Source: Chlorobiota bacterium (lineage in GTDB: Bacteria; Bacteroidota; Bacteroidia; Bacteroidales; B39-G9). Taken from it: a stretch of 8,646 nucleotides of DNA. Position numbers and translations under genes: made by a program. Under the pieces are notes generated by a model. That model was not told the origin of the DNA. It saw nothing but the letters and a program-made list of their open reading frames with translations, and did not search any database. This document shows, in pieces, positions 1 to 7,900 of this stretch; the first letter of the stretch is position 1; each line of letters begins with the position of its first letter. The stretch covers positions 1 to 8,646 of the forward strand of contig DAOVJU010000117.1 in assembly GCA_030632095.1 (NCBI GenBank), written 5' to 3'.

Positions 1-483
1 AAAGATTATCCGTTGCCAGTGTTTTTATGTTTACACCGGCTAAAACATGTCCGGTCCGGTTTTGTTGAAGCACTTTCGATTAAAGCTCAATTGCCAGTAA
101 TTGAACCTAATGACAAAGATCATATTAAAGCTGGAAGGATATACCTGGCCCCTGCAAATTATCACATGTATATTGAACTTGGCAATAAAATATCATTATC
201 AACAGAAGAACCCGTAAACCATTCCCGCCCATCAATTGATCTTTCTTTTATCTCGGCAGCATATTCTTATAAAGCCAAACTTGTAGGAATAATTTTATCT
301 GGTGCAAACAAAGATGGTGCTTATGGTTTAAAAAAAGTAAAAGATTCAGGAGGCCTTACCATTGTTCAGGACCCTAAAGAATGCCAGGTAAAAACAATGA
401 CAACTGCTTCTATGAAATTAACTACAGTAGATCATGTGCTAACAACAAATCAAATAATAGATTTCTTATTAAAACTTAACTAA
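1..483 (+). CDS. cheB: CheB-type protein-glutamate methylesterase, C-terminal part (5' end outside window)
   Basis: The reading frame is open from base 1 and ends in TAA at 481-483, so the true start lies upstream. The visible 160 residues match the later part of the CheB catalytic domain, which removes methyl groups from (or deamidates) glutamyl residues of chemoreceptors in the cytoplasm. Seen directly: the motif LCLHRL, whose His (codon 34-36) fits the catalytic His; the stretch GRIYLAPANYHMYIE, typical of the family; RPSID; and SGANKDGAYGLKK, whose Asp (codon 313-315) fits the catalytic Asp; then GGLTIVQDP. The catalytic Ser region lies off the left edge, so activity, and whether a receiver domain or a CheR fusion is present, cannot be judged. 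It ends immediately before the next gene's ATG, suggesting co-translation. A standalone CheB-like protein in a non-chemotaxis signalling operon is also possible. Confidence 0.88.
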   Translation, partial: KDYPLPVFLCLHRLKHVRSGFVEALSIKAQLPVIEPNDKDHIKAGRIYLAPANYHMYIELGNKISLSTEEPVNHSRPSIDLSFISAAYSYKAKLVGIILSGANKDGAYGLKKVKDSGGLTIVQDPKECQVKTMTTASMKLTTVDHVLTTNQIIDFLLKLN

Positions 484-1239
484 ATGTTTAATGTTGAAAA
501 ATATAGAAAACAAGTATTAATATACATTCTACTATTAATGATTTTATTGATTTCAACAGCAGTAATACTAATAAATAAATATTCCTTTGCTGAATTGCCT
601 TTAAGTATAGCTATCATTTATATTGTAAATCTGTTATTTTTTTACCTCATATACAAAAATATCAGACAGTTAGCTACTAAAGCATCTGTTATCATGCAAA
701 ATCAAGATTCAGAAGAAAAAGATGACTTAAACAAACAAAATATTTCTACTCAACTGGAAACAAAGGAAGAAAAACAATTTCATAAGAATTTATTAACCGG
801 GATAACTAAAAAAACCTCGAAAAAGAACATTTCCGAGAAACTGCTAAATAACCTGGTAAAAGATCAACAAGCAGACATTGGATTGTTCTATTCTTATAAT
901 AAAAAATCAAAAACATATCAAGTTACAGCGTCATATGCATATATTACTGAAGATAAGCCCCCTGAATTCAAATTAGGCGAAGGTTTAAATGGCCAGGTTG
1001 TGAAGAACAGAAAAGCAATGATAGTTTCTGAGATTCCGGATAATTATTTAACAATCGTTTCAGGACTTGGAAAAGGTAAACCAAAATACTTGTTTATTTA
1101 TCCAATAATTTTAAATAATGAAGTGTTTGGAGTTATAGAATTAGCATCTTTAAGTAAATTTGAAAAAAACTTTGAAGAAGAATTAACAAAATTTTTTGAA
1201 ACAAATCACGATAAATTTCTTAACATAGAAGATAATTAA
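484..1239 (+). CDS. Two-pass membrane protein with a C-terminal GAF domain
   Basis: This 251-residue protein starts with ATG directly after the preceding TAA (stop and start abut), which supports both the start and translational coupling. Two hydrophobic segments at about residues 11-31 and 38-57 would place it in the inner membrane with only a short connecting loop. A charged, low-complexity linker (about 60-110) follows, then a GAF-type domain (about 112-245) with GEGLNGQ, SEIPDNY and FGVIELASL. The domain strongly resembles the GAF domain of the next gene, which shares GEGL-GQ, EIPD-Y-TI-SG and IE-ASL. GAF domains bind small ligands or mediate dimerisation; the ligand here is unknown. There is no kinase, cyclase, phosphatase or methyl-accepting output domain, so it probably acts through a partner, most simply the neighbouring sensor phosphatase. 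It ends in tandem in-frame stops (TAA then TGA). Function is inferred only from domain and context. Confidence 0.85.
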   Translation: MFNVEKYRKQVLIYILLLMILLISTAVILINKYSFAELPLSIAIIYIVNLLFFYLIYKNIRQLATKASVIMQNQDSEEKDDLNKQNISTQLETKEEKQFHKNLLTGITKKTSKKNISEKLLNNLVKDQQADIGLFYSYNKKSKTYQVTASYAYITEDKPPEFKLGEGLNGQVVKNRKAMIVSEIPDNYLTIVSGLGKGKPKYLFIYPIILNNEVFGVIELASLSKFEKNFEEELTKFFETNHDKFLNIEDN

Positions 1240-1296
1240 TGAAATATCGTTTAATTTTATATTTTTAGTGATCTCATTTTTCCTGAAACTGGTAAC

Positions 1297-3912
1297 ATGC
1301 AGAAAACAGAGTTTTTAAATATTTTCAAACTTACCAGGGACACCTCAAAATTCCCTATTGGCGGTTTTTTATTTGGTTTACTTTTTCCAATAATTGCCTG
1401 GGTTTTTGATATTAATTACAATGACTACAGCTTTATTTGGGATAATGTTGTAGAAATGCACCTTAATAATCCTATTCATTTTGTTATTGATCTTATTCCG
1501 ATAATTCTTTATGGTATTGCATTTAAACTTTCAAAAATAATTGAAAAAGACCAAAATGAATATATTACCGAAATAAAAGAAAAAGATGATACTATAAGTA
1601 AAAATGCCCTGTTTGCAAAGAAAATCGGAGAAGGCGATTTTTCAATTAGCAAAGAAGATATTGATGAAGAGGATATTTTAGGGAACTCACTCTTTTTAAT
1701 GCGCGACAACCTTCTTAAATCCAACAAAAAAGAAACGGAACAAAACTGGATAACAGAAGGTAAAGATAAAATATCAACCATACTTCGTATTCATAATGAT
1801 ATAAGTGAATTAGCTTATGAAACATTAATTTACTTAATTGAATATATAAATGTGATTCAAGGTGCCTTTTATATATATGATGATGAAAGCAAGAAACTTG
1901 TTAATGTAGCCACTTATGCCTACAACAGAAAAAAATACATGAACCAGGAATTTAAAATTGGTGAAGGATTAATCGGTCAAGCTGCTTATGAAATGGATAC
2001 TGTGTTCAGAAAAGAAATCCCTGATTATTATGTCACAATAACTTCCGGCATTTTAGGTAATGAAAAACCCTCAAATATTTTAATAGTACCTTTAATATCA
2101 GATGAAAAGCTACATGGAATTATTGAATTTGCATCGTTAAAAAATGATATTACAGATTTAAAAATAAAGTTTGTTGAAGAATTAAGTGAAATTATTGCCC
2201 GGACTGTTTTCAACCTCAAAGTAAGTGCAAAAACAGAAAAACTCTTAAAAGACGCCCAGGAAATGACCGAAGAGCTTAAAGAAAATGAAGAAGAGCTGCG
2301 GCAAAACGCTGAAGAAATGAGAGCCACCCATGAAGAGCTTGAGAGGTCAAATGAAAAACTTGAATCAAAAATACAGGAAGTTGAAAACGCTCAAAAAAGG
2401 CAACATTCCTTGTTAGAAAATGCCTCAGAGATAATTTATATTTATGACGAACAGCAAAAACTAAAATATGTAAGCCCTTCAGTTACCAATATACTTGGTT
2501 ATAACCCTGAAGAAATGATGAAAGGAAAAGATTTCGACCGCCTGACATTAAGAGGTGAATCTGATCTTAAAAAAATGTTTAAAACCCTATTAGAAAATCC
2601 GGAAGAAGCCCATACAATTCAATATACGTATATGAAAAAAGATGGGCAAAAAATTTTCCTGGAAACTACAGGACGAAATTTAATACACGACCCGGCCATT
2701 AATGGAATAATTCTTAACTCACAGGATATAACTGAAAGAAAGCGTGCTGAGACAGAAGAACGGATGAAAAGTAAAATGCAAGCTTTATCAGAAAACAGTC
2801 CCGATATGATTATCAGGTTAAATACAACAGGACAGTTTTTCTATGCAAATCCAATAGTGAAGATATTTACAGGAATTGATACAAATGACGTAATAAAAAA
2901 GACTATTGATGAAGTTAATTTTGATCCGCAAATAACAAATTTTTTCAAAGAATCCCTGAAACAAATTAAGCAATCAAAACAAAAATTAAATACTGAATTT
3001 ACATTTCCAACCAATTTTGGTGATCGTATTATGCAGGTCAACTCAATCCCTGAATTTAGCGAGGAAAAAGATTTAGAAACCATCCTTTTTGTAGCTCATG
3101 ATATTACCGAGCGGAAAAATATTGAGTTAGAAATACAAGAAAAAAACAAAAAAATTACCGAGAGTATAAATTATGCTGAAAGAATCCAGGGATCAATTCT
3201 ACCGGATACAAAATACATCCAGCAATATTTAAATAAATCTTTTATATTTTACAAGCCAAGAGATGTTGTTAGTGGGGATTTCCCATGGTTCTTTAAAAAA
3301 GAAGATGACCTGTATATAGCAGTTGTAGACTGTACCGGACATGGAGTTCCCGGAGCACTTCTCTCATTTATAGGATATTTTATATTGAACAATATAGTAG
3401 ATCACGAAAAATCATACTCTGCAGGAGAAGTCCTGGACCTGATGCATGCAAGTGTTAGAAAAACATTAAAACAAGACCGTGCTGATGCCAGTGCAAGAGA
3501 TGGCATGGATATAGCACTTTGTAAGATAAACTTACAAAAAATGGAATTGGATTATGCAGGCGCTCACAGGCCATTATGTTATCTTCAAAACGAAGAATTA
3601 AAAGAATATAAAGGAAACAGAAAAGCAATCGGAGGAATTCCATATGGAAAAAAACCTGAAAAGGATTTTATAAATTATCATTTAAAATTAAAAGAAGGTG
3701 ATAAAATATTTTTCTTTTCTGACGGGCTTCCAGACCAGATAGGTGGACCTCAAAAAAGGAAATATATGGCTAGCAGAATACGTGATATAATAGTTGAAAA
3801 CGCGGACTTTTCAATGATTCAATTTTCTAATTATTTCTCTCGTGATTACAAAAAATGGACGGGAGATAATAAACAAATAGATGATGTACTCTTAATTGGT
3901 ATTGAATTTTAA
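1297..3912 (+). CDS. Membrane GAF-PAS-PAS sensor protein with SpoIIE/PP2C serine/threonine phosphatase output (SiaA-like role)
   Basis: An 871-residue multidomain sensor phosphatase. Order: two hydrophobic segments (about 20-37 and 62-78); a HAMP-like linker (about 80-142, with GEGDF and a later LGN-LFLMRDNL); GAF domain (about 160-305); Glu-rich coiled coil (about 310-368); PAS domain 1 (about 370-482, ending SQDITERK); PAS domain 2 (about 492-607, ending AHDITERK); SpoIIE/PP2C domain (about 615-871). Metal-binding acidic motifs of the PP2C fold are present: SGDF (D661), VVDCTGHGVPGA (D678), DGMDIAL (735-741), FFSDG (D809) and IDDVLLIG (D862/D863). It should therefore be an active Mn/Mg-dependent phosphatase that dephosphorylates a Ser/Thr phosphoprotein in the cytoplasm. 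The kinase and SiaC-type phosphoprotein encoded just downstream are the obvious partners, giving it the role of SiaA, although P. aeruginosa SiaA has a simpler sensor region. The 57-base upstream spacer contains in-frame stops, so no N-terminal extension is possible beyond 1255. Inputs sensed by GAF and PAS are unknown. Confidence 0.92.
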   Translation: MQKTEFLNIFKLTRDTSKFPIGGFLFGLLFPIIAWVFDINYNDYSFIWDNVVEMHLNNPIHFVIDLIPIILYGIAFKLSKIIEKDQNEYITEIKEKDDTISKNALFAKKIGEGDFSISKEDIDEEDILGNSLFLMRDNLLKSNKKETEQNWITEGKDKISTILRIHNDISELAYETLIYLIEYINVIQGAFYIYDDESKKLVNVATYAYNRKKYMNQEFKIGEGLIGQAAYEMDTVFRKEIPDYYVTITSGILGNEKPSNILIVPLISDEKLHGIIEFASLKNDITDLKIKFVEELSEIIARTVFNLKVSAKTEKLLKDAQEMTEELKENEEELRQNAEEMRATHEELERSNEKLESKIQEVENAQKRQHSLLENASEIIYIYDEQQKLKYVSPSVTNILGYNPEEMMKGKDFDRLTLRGESDLKKMFKTLLENPEEAHTIQYTYMKKDGQKIFLETTGRNLIHDPAINGIILNSQDITERKRAETEERMKSKMQALSENSPDMIIRLNTTGQFFYANPIVKIFTGIDTNDVIKKTIDEVNFDPQITNFFKESLKQIKQSKQKLNTEFTFPTNFGDRIMQVNSIPEFSEEKDLETILFVAHDITERKNIELEIQEKNKKITESINYAERIQGSILPDTKYIQQYLNKSFIFYKPRDVVSGDFPWFFKKEDDLYIAVVDCTGHGVPGALLSFIGYFILNNIVDHEKSYSAGEVLDLMHASVRKTLKQDRADASARDGMDIALCKINLQKMELDYAGAHRPLCYLQNEELKEYKGNRKAIGGIPYGKKPEKDFINYHLKLKEGDKIFFFSDGLPDQIGGPQKRKYMASRIRDIIVENADFSMIQFSNYFSRDYKKWTGDNKQIDDVLLIGIEF

Positions 3913-3962
3913 AAATTATTTGACTATATTTTGGGTTTAATCGGCAATAAATAATTATCACT

Positions 3963-4538
3963 ATGAATAAAAAATTTAATATAACAAGCTTTCTGGAATT
4001 TGTTTATAGCTTTTATAAAACCATGGATGATCATGAAATCACACTGGTTTATGAAGGTGAGGTAACGCATCAAATCACAAAAGCTTTTACATCACTTACA
4101 GAAACAAACATGCAAAAGGATGAAGAATCCAATTCAACTCAGAAAAAAGTATTTCATGTAATGGTTGAATGTCTACAAAATATAAGTAAGCATGCTGACA
4201 TTATTGAAGATTCATATATTAACCGTGATGGACGGGGAATATTTATGGTTAGCAAAGGTAAAGAAGAGTATAGCGTTACCACTGGCAATATTTTGGAAAA
4301 CTCAAAAATTACTGAAATCACTAAAACCCTTGACCAGGTTAATAGCCTCGATAAAGACGGTTTGAAAAAACTTTACAAGCAGCAAATCAAGGAAGGAAGG
4401 TTGTCAAATAAAGGTGGAGCTGGTTTAGGTTTTATTGATATCGCTAAAAAAACAGGACAAAAAATCAATTATAACTTTTTAAACATTAACGAAAACTATT
4501 CGTTCTTTGTCTTAACTTCAAAAATTTTAAGAATATAA
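3963..4538 (+). CDS. siaB: SiaB-family protein kinase (GHKL-like ATPase fold, DUF6272 type)
   Basis: This 191-residue protein has the size and motifs of the SiaB family, cytoplasmic kinases that phosphorylate a SiaC-type phosphoprotein on threonine. The N-box-like motif VECLQNISKHA lies at 68-78 (E69, N73, H77), and the G-box-like motif KGGAGLGFIDIA at 150-161. Between them is a TGN sequence (107-109) where a classical histidine kinase or anti-sigma kinase would carry DxGxG; as I recall the family this is normal for SiaB and not decay. No membrane segment or sensor domain is present, so input must come through the opposing phosphatase or protein contacts. An in-frame TAA at 3948-3950 lies just upstream, and no other start codon fits as well as the ATG used. 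It sits 50 bases after the phosphatase gene and 19 bases before the SiaC gene, the expected kinase-substrate pairing. An anti-sigma-factor-like kinase is the alternative reading of the fold, less likely given the SiaC neighbour. Confidence 0.88.
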   Translation: MNKKFNITSFLEFVYSFYKTMDDHEITLVYEGEVTHQITKAFTSLTETNMQKDEESNSTQKKVFHVMVECLQNISKHADIIEDSYINRDGRGIFMVSKGKEEYSVTTGNILENSKITEITKTLDQVNSLDKDGLKKLYKQQIKEGRLSNKGGAGLGFIDIAKKTGQKINYNFLNINENYSFFVLTSKILRI

Positions 4539-4557
4539 TTTTTAATAAAAGCTAATT

Positions 4558-4941
4558 ATGGAAGTAATTAAAATTGTTGGAACCGATGATACCCCTACAG
4601 TAATTTTAGATGTGGAAAATGAAATATTTGAAGTTTCTGGGAGATCTTTACCGGAAGATGTTACAGCATTTTATGAACCAATTCTTGACTGGTTAGACCG
4701 TTATTCCGAATCTGCCAGTGGTAAAACTGTCTTCAACTTTAAATTAGTATATTTCAACACAGCTTCATCAAAACTAATTTTAGATATTCTCTTGAAGCTG
4801 GAGGAAATGTATGAAGCGGGAAAAGATATTGTCATTAAATGGCATTATCCGGAAGATGATGAGGATATGGAAGAAGCAGGTGAAGAATATGCTGATATAG
4901 TTGAAGTACCGTTTGAACAAGTCAGTTATTCACTTGATTAA
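4558..4941 (+). CDS. siaC: SiaC-family regulatory phosphoprotein (DUF1987)
   Basis: A 127-residue acidic cytoplasmic protein of the SiaC/DUF1987 family, analogous to anti-sigma-factor antagonists. Family hallmarks are visible: VSGRSLPED (26-34), FYEPILDWLDRY (38-49), the strand plus helix start with YFNTASSK (65-72), and IVIKWHYPEDDEDMEEAGEE (91-110). The Thr in FNTASS is residue 68, matching in context and number the Thr68 that is phosphorylated by SiaB and dephosphorylated by SiaA in P. aeruginosa. In that system the unphosphorylated form binds and activates the diguanylate cyclase SiaD. No such cyclase is encoded in this window, so the target here is unknown. An in-frame TAA at 4546-4548 fixes the ATG as the only good start. 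The 19-base gap to the kinase gene implies co-transcription and balanced production. Confidence 0.9.
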   Translation: MEVIKIVGTDDTPTVILDVENEIFEVSGRSLPEDVTAFYEPILDWLDRYSESASGKTVFNFKLVYFNTASSKLILDILLKLEEMYEAGKDIVIKWHYPEDDEDMEEAGEEYADIVEVPFEQVSYSLD

Positions 4942-4956
4942 CATTTTCCAATTTAT

Positions 4957-4977
4957 TATATCCTTTAAAAAGATATA
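4957..4977 (+). promoter_or_regulatory. Weak A/T-rich hairpin before the transporter gene, possible attenuator
   Basis: In the 57-base spacer between the siaC-type gene and the transporter gene, TATATC (4957-4962) can pair with GATATA (4972-4977) around a 9-base loop. Five T residues follow at 4985-4989, seven bases after the stem. The stem is short and almost all A-T, so a strong intrinsic terminator is unlikely. It could dampen read-through into the transporter gene or protect the upstream message end, or be chance in such AT-rich DNA. Confidence 0.2.
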
Positions 4978-4998
4978 TCATCCCTTTTTAACTAAAGA

Positions 4999-7900
4999 AT
5001 GAGTGAAGAAATATTAAAAGCATTAATGCAACTTTTTGCAATTATTGCAAAACAAGACGGAGGTGTTGAAGAAAATGAAATTGAATATGTCCAGACATTC
5101 TTAAATCAACAATTAAGTGAAGAAGCAATTGAAGAATACTGGAGTTTATTTAAACAACTCGCTGATCTTGATGATAATAATAAAGGAGATGAAAAAAGCA
5201 AAAAGAAACAATTAACTTCTGTAAAAGATTCTGTTAGAATACTCGGTATCTGCAAAAAAATCAATAAAAAATTAACTCAAAAGCAAAAAGTAGTTGTTGT
5301 CGTTCGTTTGTTTGAATTAGTTAATGCCGACCGCAAGTTTACTGAGCAAAGAATGGCAATTATAAATACAGTTGCAGAAGTATTTAATATCTCGGCTGAA
5401 GAATTTACAAGTATTGATACTTATGTTGTTCAGAATGATTATGATAAACTGGACCAGGTTAGTATTCTGATAGTTAATGAAAAAGAGCTGGCTGTTAAAA
5501 ATGCAAAAAAAATCCCGTCAAAAGATATTGGAGGAGATATTATTATTCTCCATATTGATAGTGTTGACCTATATTTTCTAAGGTATACCGGTACATTTGA
5601 TATCTTTCTAAATGGGATTGGTGTCAATAATAAACGAATTTATTTATTTGCTCAGGGTAGTGTTGTAAAACCACCAAAAGGCAAACCCATCTATTACAGT
5701 GATGTTGTAGCCACTTATATGGCCGACACTACAGATGCGAAAATTTCGTACAATGTTAATAACATTGAATTTAAATTTCCAAACGGCGATCTGGGGCTTC
5801 GTGGCATAAGTTTTTCAGAAGGTCATGGAAGATTAATCGGAATTATGGGTGCTAGTGGTGCTGGAAAAACAACCTTATTAAATGTTCTTAATGGGATTGA
5901 AGCACCTTCTTCAGGTGAAGTTCTGATTAATGGGGTTAATTTACATACCGAGAAAGATAAAGTTGAAGGAACCATAGGATATATTCCGCAAGATGACCTG
6001 CTTATTGAAGAATTGACTGTCTTTGAAAATCTATATTATAATACGAAGCTTTGTTTCAAAAACCTTTCTGATAAAGAAATTACAGAACGAGTCAATAAAA
6101 TTTTACACAGTTTGGGGCTGTTAGACAGAAAAGATTTAAAAGTGGGATCACCACTTAAAAAAACTATCAGTGGAGGACAGCGTAAAAGATTAAATATTGC
6201 GCTAGAGCTTATTCGTGAACCGGCAATTTTATTCGTAGATGAACCTACATCCGGTTTATCATCAAACGATTCGGAAAATGTCATGGACCTTCTTCGAGAG
6301 CTTACCTTAAAAGGAAAATTAATTTTCGTAGTAATCCATCAACCATCATCTGACATTTATAAGATGTTTGATAAAATGTGTATCCTTGACACCGGTGGTT
6401 ATATGATATATTATGGAAATCCTGTAGAAGCGGTAAGTTATTTCAAAACAATGGATGCTCAGATTAATAGCGAAGTTGGAGAATGTCCGGAATGTGGAAA
6501 TGTAAACCCGGAATTAATCTTTAACATAATTGATACAAAGGTTATTGATGAGTTCGGTAAATTTTCAGATGCTCGAAAGGTTTCACCAATTAAATGGAGA
6601 GGTCATTTCCACGAACATATTAAAATAGAGGATTTGCCGGATTTAGAAGAAGATCCTCCAAAATCACTGAATATTCCTCCCTGGTTTAATCAGTTTAAAA
6701 TATATCTGGTAAGAGACTTTATATCAAAAATTAGTAACCGGCAGTATATTATTCTAAATCTTCTTGAAGCACCGTTATTGGCGTTTATTTTAGCCTCCCT
6801 AATCAGATATATTGCAGATCCTACTTCATCAATATATATATTCAGGGAAAATGAAAACATTCCTCCATATATTTTCATGTCAATTATTGTGGCTTTATTC
6901 CTTGGATTTATGGTAGCCGCTGAGGAGATCTTCCGTGACCGGAAAATACTTAAACGTGAAGCATTTCTAAATTTGAGCAGGTCAAGCTACCTGGTTTCAA
7001 AAGTAATGCTAATGTTTTTATTATCTGCAATTCAGGCTTTTTTGTTCATATTAGTCGGTAATTTGATTTTGGGCGTTAAGGGAATGTTTTTTTTCTCTTG
7101 GTTTGCACTGTTCACGATCTCTGCCGGGGCCAACATGTTAAGCCTTAATATCTCTTCTGCTTTTAATTCAGCAGTTACTATTTACATTATAATTCCTTTG
7201 CTTATTATCCCGCAAATGGCGCTTGGTGGAGCAATGTTTAGTTTTGACAAATTAAACCGGGCAATTGGGAGTGTAGACAAAGTTCCTGTTGTAGCCGAAT
7301 TTTTTACTGCTCGCTGGGCATATGAAGCATTAATAGTCCATCAGTTTAAAGCAAATAAGTTTGAATCAATGAATGGTTTTTATGACCTGGACAAACAGGT
7401 TAGTATTGCAGATTTTAAACAAGTTTATTATTTACCCGAACTATTAGAACGCCTGGATTATTGTAACCAAAACCTCCAAAATGAAGATGAAGAAACCAGT
7501 GAAAAAGTAGAAAATCACTTACAATTGTTATATAACGAACTAAGCCTTGAAAATAATAAAATAAAAGAAATACCATTTGAATTTATTAACTATTTAAACA
7601 CTGATTCATTTTCTGATTTTGTTGCTTATAATACAGTTGATTACATAAATCAACTTAATGCATATTATGCAAATATTTTTAATGAAGCTTCTTTAAAAAA
7701 AGAACGAATAATAGAATACCTGGATGATAAACGCCCGGGGCTTTATGAAATGCGACGTGATAAATACCATAATGAAGCAATAACAGATATCGTGAAGAAA
7801 GTTTACGAAAAAAATAAAATAGTTCAGAATAAGAATAGACTAGTACAACAAGTTGATCCCATTTTTTATGATCCTCAACCGCAACATATACTAGCTTTCA

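Noticed and set aside
1237..1296. Possible frameshifted or stop-interrupted fusion of genes 2 and 3
   Set aside because: They share a frame, but three in-frame stops separate them, each has its own membrane segments and complete GAF domain, and a proper ATG starts gene 3. Two separate genes is the simpler reading.
1509..3643. Minus-strand open frames of 62-99 codons inside the phosphatase gene
   Set aside because: They lie antisense within a gene with clear domains, show Ser/Phe/Leu-rich composition typical of shadow translation, and have no recognisable motifs.
3913..3962. Bacteroidota promoter (TTTG at 3919-3922 with a -7 element) before the kinase gene
   Set aside because: No TAnnTTTG-like element lies at 19-21 bases from TTTG; the match is not better than chance in AT-rich DNA.
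4171..4431. Degenerate kinase lacking the DxGxG nucleotide-binding motif
   Set aside because: The N-box and G-box are intact and the TGN sequence in that place appears usual for SiaB-family kinases, so loss of function is not supported.
5439..6878. Minus-strand open frames of 62-82 codons inside the transporter gene
   Set aside because: They are antisense to conserved ABC and membrane domains and show no coding signature of their own.
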